Shown: positions 8,844 to 17,072 of the stretch, one piece after another
Layout: each line of letters opens with the position of its first letter
How positions within the stretch are numbered: position 1 is the stretch's first letter
Assembly: GCA_902812375.1 (NCBI GenBank)
Contig: CADDZN010000001.1
Coordinates: 1 to 53,827 of the forward strand
Source of the DNA: a bacterium
GTDB taxonomy: Bacteria > Gemmatimonadota > Gemmatimonadetes > Gemmatimonadales > Gemmatimonadaceae
Reading direction: 5' to 3'
DNA: 53,827 nucleotides
Notes under the pieces: generated by a model
Seen by the model: the letters and a program-made list of their open reading frames with translations, nothing else
Told to the model about the DNA's origin: nothing
Database searches by the model: none
Translations under genes and position numbers: made by a program

Positions 8844-9380
8844 TCAGTGCGTGTAGTTCGCTAGCTCGAGTGCGGAGTGCGCGAAACGCACCGGAGCCTG
8901 TTCCGCGAACACGGCGGCGGGCCAAATCGTGAGCCCAGCCGACACCGATGTGACTATAGCCGGAGTCGAAGTCGTAATGGGCGTTAGCTCTGGCTCTGGG
9001 AGAGTTGCAACCACGGGAGGCATCACGAGATCGCGCGATGAGTCAGCATGGGAGAGTGTCGTCGCAATGTATCCGAGCATTACCGCGCTGGCCAAAGTCG
9101 CGGCAATCGCCCCCCGACGCAGATTGCGTTGCGCGGAGACAAACCGGTCTTCACCTTCGCACTCACGACGGAGCCGCGCTTCGAGTCGCTCCGAAAAATC
9201 CGGTGATGGCTCGATCGAAGGAAGATTTCGGAAAAGTAGAAGCGCGCGGCGAACTTTTGCATCCTGCTTCGCGCAGCTCTCGCATTCGGCAATGTGGCGC
9301 TGCATACGCACCAGGTCGATGCCCGGGAGGGTATCGTCTACGAACGCAACATGCTTATCACAAAATTCACGACAATCCAT
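8844..9380 (-). CDS. Zinc-binding anti-sigma factor (putative)
   Basis: A 178-residue protein with an N-terminal zf-HC2/ZAS motif, His29-x3-Cys33-x2-Cys36, preceded by Cys3, Cys7 and His10. A hydrophobic segment (about residues 88-108) could be a membrane span, placing the C-terminal region outside the cytoplasm. ZAS-type anti-sigma factors bind their ECF sigma factor in the cytoplasm and release it on a signal. The gene starts 66 bases downstream of the ECF sigma gene, which is the usual partner arrangement. The partnership is inferred from this position. Confidence 0.82.
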   Translation of the reverse strand: MDCREFCDKHVAFVDDTLPGIDLVRMQRHIAECESCAKQDAKVRRALLLFRNLPSIEPSPDFSERLEARLRRECEGEDRFVSAQRNLRRGAIAATLASAVMLGYIATTLSHADSSRDLVMPPVVATLPEPELTPITTSTPAIVTSVSAGLTIWPAAVFAEQAPVRFAHSALELANYTH

Positions 9381-9446
9381 GGAGATCGGTTGAGGGTTCG
9401 GTAACAGGTACCCATTAGCGGGGCGCCTGTTCCCGAACCGTCAGCC

Positions 9447-10085
9447 CTAATCTACATATGGCGCAATAATTTCCGCGAACGAATTTCTGGCCCGATTGAG
9501 TCTGGATTTCACCGTGCCAAGGTTGCAGTCGGTGATCTCGGCGATCTCCTCGTACGATTTCCCTTCGAGCTCCCGCAGAATGAAAACGTTCCTGTGATGC
9601 TCGGGAAGCTTTGCAACAGTCTCCTCGACGATTTCTCTCAGATGACGCTTGCGATACATGTCGTCGGGCCGCGAAGTCGTGTCCTCGAACTGAAGAGGCC
9701 GGTCCTCATCCTGAAAGTTCTTCTGGACAGTCTGGAAGAGCACCAGTGGATTCCGGGATCGGTTGCGCAGTTCGTTTTTCGCCAGATTCGAGGCGATAGT
9801 GTAGACCCACGTCGAGAACTTCTTGGACCGATCAAAGCGATGCAGGTGTCGATAGACCCGAATGAACACCTCTTGAACAAGGTCTTCCGCCTTCTCACGG
9901 TCGCCAATTGTACGATAGATGAAGTTCAAAAGACGAGTCTGGTACCGGGTCACAAGCTCGGAGAAAGCGCGCTCTTCCCCGCCAAGGAACGCAGTGACGA
10001 CGGCTGAGTCATCCATCGCTTGCAGTCGCTCTCTGACGCTCGCGCCTTCAACGGCAACCATTTGCTTACGGACGATGTCAGCCAT
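9447..10085 (-). CDS. ECF-type RNA polymerase sigma factor
   Basis: A 212-residue sigma-70-family factor with only regions 2 and 4, typical of extracytoplasmic-function sigmas. Region 2 holds AEDLVQEVFIRVYRHL and FSTWVYTIASNLAKN. Region 4 holds ELEGKSYEEIAEIT and GTVKSRLNRAR, the helix-turn-helix that reads the -35 element. It resembles the RpoE/SigW group. An AGGAG ribosome site lies just upstream of the ATG. The downstream gene encodes a zinc anti-sigma factor, its likely regulator. The 242-base upstream spacer has an inverted repeat that could carry control sites. Confidence 0.93.
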   Translation of the reverse strand: MADIVRKQMVAVEGASVRERLQAMDDSAVVTAFLGGEERAFSELVTRYQTRLLNFIYRTIGDREKAEDLVQEVFIRVYRHLHRFDRSKKFSTWVYTIASNLAKNELRNRSRNPLVLFQTVQKNFQDEDRPLQFEDTTSRPDDMYRKRHLREIVEETVAKLPEHHRNVFILRELEGKSYEEIAEITDCNLGTVKSRLNRARNSFAEIIAPYVD

Positions 10086-10194
10086 TCTTCTCTCCTGGAT
10101 ATGTAAGAGACGCTCATGAACCGATAGTCATGCACATCCCATGGAACTTTTACAGTTACCCTATATTGCACGTGGCATGCCGAGTGACGGAGGT

Positions 10195-10225
10195 ACGTAA
10201 CTCTCTGCATTACAAGGGGTTACGT
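10195..10225. promoter_or_regulatory. Inverted repeat ACGTAAC-N17-GTTACGT upstream of the ECF sigma gene
   Basis: Seven-base perfect inverted half-sites at 10195-10201 and 10219-10225 lie in the 242-base spacer between the sigma gene and the NUDIX gene, about 110 bases upstream of the sigma start codon. Half-sites this far apart could be an operator, or paired GTAAC-like -35 elements. The function is inferred. The rest of the spacer shows no convincing ORF or RNA gene. Confidence 0.35.
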
Positions 10226-10327
10226 CGTGCGGCTCGGACGTCCCTTGTCCAGATTCTGAGAGCTCTGTCCTATTTACATGACACGTTTGGCGCCTTCATT
10301 GGTTAGACGCCAATTTGGCCAGCAGGG

Positions 10328-10897
10328 TTAATGGCCCGCGCGAAATCCCGCCGCGAAAAGCAGCCCCAACGCTGTCTTGCCGTCCTTGATCTCACCCGCT
10401 TTTACCATCTGTAGAGCTCGTGACAGCAGCATTGGCTGTAGCTCGAGAAATTCATCCGCCTCGTAGTTAGTCTCGCCAGCCTCCAGACCGGTTGCCATGA
10501 AGACGTGAATTTTCTCGTCGGTAAATCCGGGCGTCGTGTACATGGTGAAGAGATGCTCTACATGTTGAGCCGAGCAGCCCGTCTCTTCTTTGAGTTCTCT
10601 CGCAGCGCAGTCCACTGGCCGTTCACCTGGGCTCAAGCGACCCGCTGGAATTTCGTACAGATATCCGTCCGCTGCATATCTGTACTGGCGAATCAGTAAA
10701 ACCTGCGGGTCTTCCGCGTCCGGATCACTGAGGAAGGGAACCACCGCACTTGCTCCCGGGTGCCTGATCATCTCCAGCTCGCCCAGAGACCCATCGGGAA
10801 AGCGAACGGTATCTATGTCGAGCGAGATAACTTTTCCTGAATAGGCACGCCGGGAGGTCACCCGACCCACCCGCTCGCTCTCGCCCTGACTGCTCAC
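10328..10897 (-). CDS. NUDIX hydrolase, ADP-ribose pyrophosphatase-like
   Basis: A 189-residue NUDIX protein. The Nudix box is complete: G, five residues, E, seven residues, then RELKEETG. The surrounding sequence (an IRQYRYAADGYLYEIPAGRL segment just upstream) matches the NudF/ADP-ribose pyrophosphatase subgroup, which hydrolyses ADP-ribose and related sugar nucleotides. It probably begins at GTG 10897, 7 bases after the last M16 gene, and appears to be the last gene of that operon. The cellular substrate cannot be fixed from sequence alone. Confidence 0.9.
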   Translation of the reverse strand: MSSQGESERVGRVTSRRAYSGKVISLDIDTVRFPDGSLGELEMIRHPGASAVVPFLSDPDAEDPQVLLIRQYRYAADGYLYEIPAGRLSPGERPVDCAARELKEETGCSAQHVEHLFTMYTTPGFTDEKIHVFMATGLEAGETNYEADEFLELQPMLLSRALQMVKAGEIKDGKTALGLLFAAGFRAGH

Positions 10898-10904
10898 GGA
10901 AGAT

Positions 10905-12254
10905 TCAACTTTTGTGAATCGTTAATTGGCCGAGCGGCAGACCTGTCAATGAATCTCTGACAACTTGCGCGTCACCGACGATTACGGTCTGCAGCTCATC
11001 CGGATGAAGATGTGCCCTGGCTGCTTCGAGAACGTCGGTAGCCGAGACGTTGTGAATATTCCGCCGGTAGGAGTCATAGTACTCGGCTGGCAGATCATAA
11101 ATAGAAAGAGTTGCGAGAGCTGATGCGATTGCCGCAGTTGTCTCGTAGCGAATTGGAAAGACTCCCTCGAGATACTCTTTGGCAAGTGAGAGCTCTTCTG
11201 CCAGGACCGGTTCGCTGCGAATTCTCTCTACCTCGAGGAGAATCTCACGCAACGCCGGCGCTGTGACCTGGCTCTCCACTGCGGTGGAGATCACAAAAGG
11301 GCCTGGTCCCCGTCTCCAGTCGTAATAGGACGACGCTCCGTAGGTATAGCCGTGCACTTCCCTGAGATTGAGATTGATCCGGGACCCGAATAGTCCGCCA
11401 AACACGGCATTCAACACGAGCGTGGGAAAAAAATCGGGATGTTTTCGTGGGAGCCCGATATGCCCGACACGGAGTTCTGACTGAGGTGCCTCGGGTTTAT
11501 CGACTATGAGCGCGCTCCGCTCTGTTGCACGAGCCTTGGCCAATAAAGGCTGTCTGCGCGGTACACCGCTCGGCCAACTCCGAAATGCCTCAGTCACCAT
11601 TTCTCTCGTGGCGTCTGCCGGAATATCACCAGCGACTACCACCGTCGTAGTTCCCGAATTGTAGTTTGCGCGATAAAACTGGTCGACGTCTGCGCGCGTT
11701 AATGAGCCGACGCTCTTTGCGCTTCCCTCATCCGGTTGGGAATACCGGGATTCGTCCGCGTAAAGAAATTCGGAGAACTTCTCATCCGCCAATCCGCGGG
11801 GCTCTGTCTCGAGTTGAAGGATCTCGGCAAGTCGTTCAGCCTTGAGTCGTTCGATCTCACGCTCCGGGAAGAGCGGTCTGCTTATGGCCTCGCCAAGGAG
11901 CGCGGTTGCCAAATTCAGCTTATCCGACAACACGGTGATCTTGAAAAACGCACTGTCCCAGTCGGCACCCGACTCGAGGGATGTGCCGAGCTTCTCGAAT
12001 TCCTCCGCCAGTTCGGCGCCGTCGAGACGTTGCGACCCCTCGAGCAGCGCTGCGGCCGTGAGAGCTGCAACTCCTTCTTTGCCGCGCGGATCGCTGGTGG
12101 ATCCGGCGTCAACGAGTACGAGCACTGTGGCCAGCGGCAATTTGCTCACTGGTGACGTTACCAGTCGGATTCCGTTCGGCAGCACCTCGTCGCTGAACGA
12201 AGGAAATCGATAGCTGCGCGGAGGTCCTGGCTTGGGGCGGAGACTCGTTACCAT
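10905..12254 (-). CDS. M16-family peptidase-like subunit lacking the zinc motif (cytoplasmic pair)
   Basis: A 449-residue M16 protein without the HxxEH zinc motif; the corresponding region reads AALTAAALLEGS. It keeps the second-subunit feature of an Arg and a Tyr in LREVHGYTYGASSYYD, known to help bind substrate in heterodimeric M16B enzymes. There is no signal peptide. It lies directly after the active subunit with a TGATG overlap (ATG 12254, with a TTG just upstream as an alternative start), so the two probably make a heterodimer. The peptide substrate is unknown. Confidence 0.9.
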   Translation of the reverse strand: MVTSLRPKPGPPRSYRFPSFSDEVLPNGIRLVTSPVSKLPLATVLVLVDAGSTSDPRGKEGVAALTAAALLEGSQRLDGAELAEEFEKLGTSLESGADWDSAFFKITVLSDKLNLATALLGEAISRPLFPEREIERLKAERLAEILQLETEPRGLADEKFSEFLYADESRYSQPDEGSAKSVGSLTRADVDQFYRANYNSGTTTVVVAGDIPADATREMVTEAFRSWPSGVPRRQPLLAKARATERSALIVDKPEAPQSELRVGHIGLPRKHPDFFPTLVLNAVFGGLFGSRINLNLREVHGYTYGASSYYDWRRGPGPFVISTAVESQVTAPALREILLEVERIRSEPVLAEELSLAKEYLEGVFPIRYETTAAIASALATLSIYDLPAEYYDSYRRNIHNVSATDVLEAARAHLHPDELQTVIVGDAQVVRDSLTGLPLGQLTIHKS

Positions 12255-13594
12255 CAATCCGCAGTTGCAGCCGCGGCAAGGACACTATCGGCTTCAACCC
12301 CTTCTCTCGGTACGTATATGAGGTTGGCCCGGTTGTTCTCGCCGAAGCGGCTCGAAATGATCTCGTTCACTTTTTGAGCTGTGACGGCACGATATCGATC
12401 GATTTGATCGTTGATGAGTCCTGGTTCCTCAAAATAGGTCGCGAACATCGAGAGACGATCAGCGCGTTCGCCCGCTGATTGAAGAGACGCAGTGAGGTCA
12501 GTCTCTATTAATGAAGTGGCTCTTCGTACTTCGGCTTCCGAAACCCCGTCTCGACAAAGGCGGTCAATCTCGCTTTCCACTTCTTCCTCGAGCTGCGTGG
12601 CCGATGTCTCCGGACGAGCAGTAACGTCCACGACCAAAAGATCTGTAGCCTTGGCAAGATCGAAGGTGAAGGCGGTCGCATCGGCTGCTACTTGTTTCTC
12701 GCGAACGAGCGAACGATGGAGTCGACTGCCCCGCCTCAATCCGAGCGAGGCCGCTGCGACACTCGCCGCGTAATAATCCTCGGAGCCGAACACTGGTGAC
12801 CGGAAAGCCATGAAAATTCGCGACAAGCTGACGTTATCGTAGACGACCTCCCTCCGATGCTCGCCAAAGATCGGTGGAAGTCCCATTGGTGCAAGCGGTG
12901 GCTTCCCCTTTCCTCTCGGAATTGGGCCAAAATATTCCGAGACCAATCTGCGTGTTTCCGAGGGCTCGAAATCGCCGGCGACCGAGAGAACTGCATTGTC
13001 CGGCGTGTAGTACGTCGAAAAAAATTGCGCGACGTCATCAAGTGACGCGGCCGAGAGATCGTCCATCGAGCCAATGAGAGAGTGCTGAAAAGGATGCGCC
13101 GGCGGAAAGACGAGCTCCTGCATCTTCTCCAGCATGGTACCGTAGGGCTGGTTATCTACCGACCACCTTCTTTCGTTCTTAACTACGTCGCGCTGGGTGT
13201 CCAGCTTCTCCTGAGTCATGGCCGGCAACAGCTCGCCCATTCTGTCAGCCTCGAGCCACAATACCAGCGCGAGCTCATTGGACGGAACTGTCTCGAAGTA
13301 ATTCGTGCGCTCGAGCCACGTCGATCCGTTTAGCGTTCCTCCCGCCCGCTGAATTAGCTCGAAGTGCTCGTTTGCCCCGACGTGCGCAGATCCCTGGAAA
13401 AGCATGTGCTCGAATAAATGCGCGAACCCGGTGCGGCCTGCTCTCTCGTTGGCCGATCCCACATGGTACCAGAGATTTACCGCCACGATTGGTGTGGTGT
13501 GATCCTCAGAGAGCGTGACCGATAGCCCGTTGTCGAGATGGAAGGTTTCTACTGGAATTCGCATTGTCGTAAATTGCCCGCCATGCAAACCCAC
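12254..13594 (-). CDS. M16-family zinc peptidase, catalytic subunit (cytoplasmic pair)
   Basis: A 446-residue M16B peptidase with the inverted zinc motif HLFEH (His, His and catalytic Glu) and the downstream third ligand in VVKNERR. It has no recognisable signal peptide, unlike the related gene at 15062-16438. The GTG at 13594 is preceded by a G-rich run; an ATG at 13564, ten codons in, is an equally plausible start and gives MRIPVETF. It is paired with the non-catalytic subunit downstream. Together with 13617-16438 this forms a duplicated active/inactive cassette. Confidence 0.93.
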   Translation of the reverse strand: MGLHGGQFTTMRIPVETFHLDNGLSVTLSEDHTTPIVAVNLWYHVGSANERAGRTGFAHLFEHMLFQGSAHVGANEHFELIQRAGGTLNGSTWLERTNYFETVPSNELALVLWLEADRMGELLPAMTQEKLDTQRDVVKNERRWSVDNQPYGTMLEKMQELVFPPAHPFQHSLIGSMDDLSAASLDDVAQFFSTYYTPDNAVLSVAGDFEPSETRRLVSEYFGPIPRGKGKPPLAPMGLPPIFGEHRREVVYDNVSLSRIFMAFRSPVFGSEDYYAASVAAASLGLRRGSRLHRSLVREKQVAADATAFTFDLAKATDLLVVDVTARPETSATQLEEEVESEIDRLCRDGVSEAEVRRATSLIETDLTASLQSAGERADRLSMFATYFEEPGLINDQIDRYRAVTAQKVNEIISSRFGENNRANLIYVPREGVEADSVLAAAATAD

Positions 13595-13616
13595 TGGAAC
13601 CCCCCGGGATTACCGG

Positions 13617-15065
13617 CTACTGAATTGCTTGGCCCGATATGTCCCGAACGACGACAGGACCTACGTTAGTGGCTCGGAGACCCTGCTCGATCGTTTTGCG
13701 ATCTCCAACTATTACGACTGCAAGTGCGCCGGGATTAATGTATTGCCGCGCAACGCGATTCACGTCGGCCTGAGTTACGGCGTCGATGTTTTGGACATAG
13801 TTGTTGTAATAGTCCAGGGGCAAGCCATACAGAGCGACCGGAACGAGCGCGTTGGCGATCTGTTGAGTGGTTTCAAAGTTCCCGGGGAGCTGAAGCTCGA
13901 GATATCGCTTTGCCCTCACGAGCTCGTCCGTCGGGACCGAGTCGCGGATTCGCGTAAGCTCCTTCATGAATTCCAGAAGTGCGGAATCCGTTTTTGCCGC
14001 GACGATTTCTGCGGAAGCTGTAAATGGGCCAGCGGCGCGTCTCATGTCGAAGCGCGAGCCCGCTCCGTACGTGTACCCGCGGGTTTCGCGCAGATTTTGG
14101 TTGAGCCTGCTGCTGAACGAGCCGCCAAGAATCGTGTTCATAACCGTGAGCGCGAAATAGTCCTTGGTCGATCTCGGAACCCCAACGCTTCCGATCCGGA
14201 AAGACGACTGCGCTGCACCAGGCTTATCGATCAAATAAATCGTCGTTGCACCTGCCTTGGGCGGCTCCGCATAGTTGAGAGGGGGAACTTCCCCCCTCTG
14301 CCATGTTCCGAACAGCGACTTGATCTTTTCTTCGATCTGGTCCGGCCTTACATCGCCGACGATGACCAGCGTCGCATTGTTCGGTCTGAAGTTGGTTTGA
14401 TAGTAGGATTGCAGATCCGACGTTGTGAGCGATTTCACCGACGCTTCTGTGCCGATCGACGCAAGTCCATAAGGATGCGTCGGCCCGTAGACGATCGCGG
14501 GAAATGCGAGATTTGCGATCGCGGGTCCCTGATCTCTTATCTGCAGCAAATCCGTCAAGCGGTTTTTTCTGAGACGCTCGAATTCATTTGCCGGAAACGA
14601 TGGATGCAGCGCCACGTCCGCGAACAACGCGAGCGCGCTGTCCAGTTGGGCGGTCGGAGTATGTAACGACAGGGTGCTCGACTCCCAGCTACTCGCAGAG
14701 TTGAGATTGATTCCCAGAAAAGCTGCCTGATCGGCTATGTCGAGACTTTTGCGCGTGGTCGTTCCTTCGCGGAGCATGGCCGCCGTCAGATTTGCGACAC
14801 CCGGTTTGCCTACCGGGTCCGCGGTGCTCCCACTGCCTGTTAGCAGCACGAAATCAGCGAGAGGAAGCTCGTGCTGTTCGACTATCATCAGCTTGAGACC
14901 GTTCGCCAGTTGTCTGGTGATAATGGGCGGCAACGATACTGTTGGCGGTGGTCCGAGCTCTGGCGGCTTTGAGCGATCGATTGTCTGCGCGGATGCGCTG
15001 ACGCCGGCACTGAGAAGGAAAGCAACGACCCATGCGGCGCCGGCGCGAAGTCTGAGAAAGCTCAT
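13617..15065 (-). CDS. Exported M16-family peptidase-like subunit lacking the zinc motif
   Basis: A 482-residue M16 protein with an N-terminal signal peptide (hydrophobic core then VSASAQ). The zinc motif is absent: the aligned segment reads ANLTAAMLREGT. The paired Arg and Tyr motif is kept in LRETRGYTYGAGSRFD. It overlaps the upstream active subunit by ATGA, so the two are probably co-translated and act as a periplasmic heterodimer. It resembles the protein encoded at 10905-12254, consistent with duplication of a two-gene unit. Confidence 0.92.
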   Translation of the reverse strand: MSFLRLRAGAAWVVAFLLSAGVSASAQTIDRSKPPELGPPPTVSLPPIITRQLANGLKLMIVEQHELPLADFVLLTGSGSTADPVGKPGVANLTAAMLREGTTTRKSLDIADQAAFLGINLNSASSWESSTLSLHTPTAQLDSALALFADVALHPSFPANEFERLRKNRLTDLLQIRDQGPAIANLAFPAIVYGPTHPYGLASIGTEASVKSLTTSDLQSYYQTNFRPNNATLVIVGDVRPDQIEEKIKSLFGTWQRGEVPPLNYAEPPKAGATTIYLIDKPGAAQSSFRIGSVGVPRSTKDYFALTVMNTILGGSFSSRLNQNLRETRGYTYGAGSRFDMRRAAGPFTASAEIVAAKTDSALLEFMKELTRIRDSVPTDELVRAKRYLELQLPGNFETTQQIANALVPVALYGLPLDYYNNYVQNIDAVTQADVNRVARQYINPGALAVVIVGDRKTIEQGLRATNVGPVVVRDISGQAIQ

Positions 15066-16438
15066 TGGCCGCCTCCGCTTGCTGTCAGCATCATCTCTCT
15101 TTTTCCCTGTGGGACCACGGTGAGCACGATCTTCGGGCGGCCCAGGTACGTCTTCGCAACACGTTGAACGTCTCGAGCGGTAACATTCTCATACCGAGCT
15201 GCATCCTGCTGCACGTAGTCCGGGTTCCCAACGATATAGTTGTAGTAATTAAGCCGTTCTGCCTTTCCGAGCACACTCGCCAATCGGTTGAGGAAGCTCG
15301 CCTTGTATGAGTTCTGTGCTCGCTGCAGTTCGCGTGTCGTTACGCCATTCCTGATGACATTCGAGATCTCCGCCTGAACGAGCCGGTCGATATCGGCAAC
15401 TTTTTGTCCGGGCTTCGGCGTCACATCAATCTGGAACTTCCCGTCCAGGCGCCCGCCATCCTGATATGCCTCTACATCCTGCGCTACCTGGAGATCGTAA
15501 ACGAGCTTCTTGTAGAGACGCGAGTTCTTGTCGTTCGCGATGATCTGCGCAAGAATGTCGAGCGCCGCATCATCCTTTGCAAAATCTTTGACCGAGTGCC
15601 AGGTATAGAATAGCCGTGGCAGTTGGACGCGGTCTTCGAGTACCAGGAATTCATCATGCGGAATTACCACCGGAGGAACCGTCGTCCGTCGTTCAATCAC
15701 GGGTCCGCGCGGAATTCCGCCAAAGTATTCCGCGACGAGCTTTTTCGTGGCGGCAGGATCGAAATCCCCCGCGATGGCCAACGTCGCGTTATTGGGAGCG
15801 TAGTAAGTCTTGAAGAAATTCTGAACATCTGTGAGAGAGGCCGCGCTTAGATCGGCCATCGACCCGATTACCGGCCAGGAATACGGGTGGTTCTTCGGGT
15901 AGAGCGCCGCGAGAATCGTCTCATCCGCTCTACCGTAAGGCACATTGTCGACGCGCTGTCGCCGTTCATTCTTCACCACGTCACGCTGAAGGTTGACCTT
16001 CGCGAGATCCATGGTAGGTAGCAGAAATCCCATCCGATCCGAATCCAGCCAGAGGGCGAGGGGCAACGCATTCGACGGCAGAGTTTCGTAATAGTTGGTC
16101 CGATCCTCGGTCGTCGATCCGTTGTTATTTCCTCCTGCCGATTCCAGTAACTGATCGAAAGCTCCAACTGGCACATGCTGCGAGCCCATGAACATGATAT
16201 GCTCGAAGAGGTGAGCGAAGCCGGTACGCCCGACCTGCTCGTCTCCCGAACCCACGTGATACCAGGTGTCTACGGCGACTATCGGAGTAGAGTGGTCCTC
16301 GTGCAGAATCACTTCGAGGCCGTTGGGGAGCGTGTATTTCTCGAACTGGATCCGTGGGATCGCTTGCCCTGCTGCGACAACGGGCACCCACGCCCCTATT
16401 AAGTAGCAAAGCGTGACTAAAAGAATGTTCTTCCTCAC
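15062..16438 (-). CDS. Exported M16-family zinc peptidase, catalytic subunit
   Basis: A 458-residue M16B peptidase with a signal peptide, the HLFEH zinc motif and the third ligand in VVKNERRQR. It likely degrades peptides or misfolded fragments outside the cytoplasm. The GTG start overlaps the stop of the ydcF-like gene (GTGA), and its own stop overlaps the start of the exported non-catalytic partner. Compared with the protein at 12254-13594 it has the same core (TPIVAV and WYHVGS motifs), which supports paralogy. Confidence 0.94.
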   Translation of the reverse strand: MRKNILLVTLCYLIGAWVPVVAAGQAIPRIQFEKYTLPNGLEVILHEDHSTPIVAVDTWYHVGSGDEQVGRTGFAHLFEHIMFMGSQHVPVGAFDQLLESAGGNNNGSTTEDRTNYYETLPSNALPLALWLDSDRMGFLLPTMDLAKVNLQRDVVKNERRQRVDNVPYGRADETILAALYPKNHPYSWPVIGSMADLSAASLTDVQNFFKTYYAPNNATLAIAGDFDPAATKKLVAEYFGGIPRGPVIERRTTVPPVVIPHDEFLVLEDRVQLPRLFYTWHSVKDFAKDDAALDILAQIIANDKNSRLYKKLVYDLQVAQDVEAYQDGGRLDGKFQIDVTPKPGQKVADIDRLVQAEISNVIRNGVTTRELQRAQNSYKASFLNRLASVLGKAERLNYYNYIVGNPDYVQQDAARYENVTARDVQRVAKTYLGRPKIVLTVVPQGKREMMLTASGGGQ

Positions 16439-17058
16439 AGCTTCCTCTCGAAAAAGAAGGCCATCGGTGCTTTGATCGATTCACTGAAAATATACTTCCA
16501 GCGCTCTTCCCGGTTCGGCGAGATCGGACTGGTGCGCGTCGGAGATGTATACGGTGTAAAGCCGAAGCGCCTTGCGAGAATCCGTAGCCGCAGCATGTGG
16601 AAGGGGTCACTCACCAGAAGCGCGCTTTGGAGGCCGCGCGCTTCGAGAATGCCCGCCACCGCTCGCATGGACTCACTCGTCGTGCGACCCTCATTTTCTT
16701 CCACGATCGCGCTATCCGGAACCCCATGCTTCCTCGCATAAGTCCTTCCGACGGCCGCTTCACTTGTTGTATCGCCGGAACCTGTTCCGCCCGTGAGAAT
16801 CAGCAATGGGGAGAGATGTCGGTGCCAGAGCTCCAGGGCATGATCCAGTCGCGCGCGCAACACCGGCGAAGGTCGCCCGGCGTACTGGGCGGCGCCGAGA
16901 ACTACGATTGCTTGCGCTGGCCGCGCCTCGTCCCGGGAGCTCCATACCAATACCGCCGCCGCCGAGACTGCCCAAAGCACGATGATCGTAATCACAAGAA
17001 CGGCGAGTATCCGCCTGGCGCTCCGAAACGCCTGCCTGCGCTTGCCTGCCCGAACCAT
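16435..17058 (-). CDS. YdcF/SanA/ElyC-family (DUF218) membrane-anchored protein
   Basis: A 207-residue protein with one N-terminal transmembrane helix (about residues 17-35) and a DUF218 domain: QAIVVLGAAQ, LTGGTG, SEAAVGRTYA, EENEGRTTSESM and VSDPFHMLR. E. coli relatives SanA and ElyC act in envelope integrity and peptidoglycan precursor metabolism; the enzymatic reaction is not well established. It lies between the beta-CASP nuclease and the M16 genes, overlapping the first M16 gene by 4 bases. No strong ribosome site is seen before the ATG. Confidence 0.88.
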   Translation of the reverse strand: MVRAGKRRQAFRSARRILAVLVITIIVLWAVSAAAVLVWSSRDEARPAQAIVVLGAAQYAGRPSPVLRARLDHALELWHRHLSPLLILTGGTGSGDTTSEAAVGRTYARKHGVPDSAIVEENEGRTTSESMRAVAGILEARGLQSALLVSDPFHMLRLRILARRFGFTPYTSPTRTSPISPNREERWKYIFSESIKAPMAFFFERKL

Positions 17059-17072
17059 TGCTGGAAGCTACT

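Noticed and set aside
10288-10313. Hairpin TTGGCG/CGCCAA after the NUDIX gene as a terminator
   Set aside because: The stem is only 6 bp with a 15-base loop, and no T-run follows on the minus strand.
13515-14666. A 383-codon plus-strand frame across the M16 genes
   Set aside because: It is antisense to two M16 peptidase genes whose motifs are unambiguous, and its own translation looks like random Arg/Cys-rich sequence.
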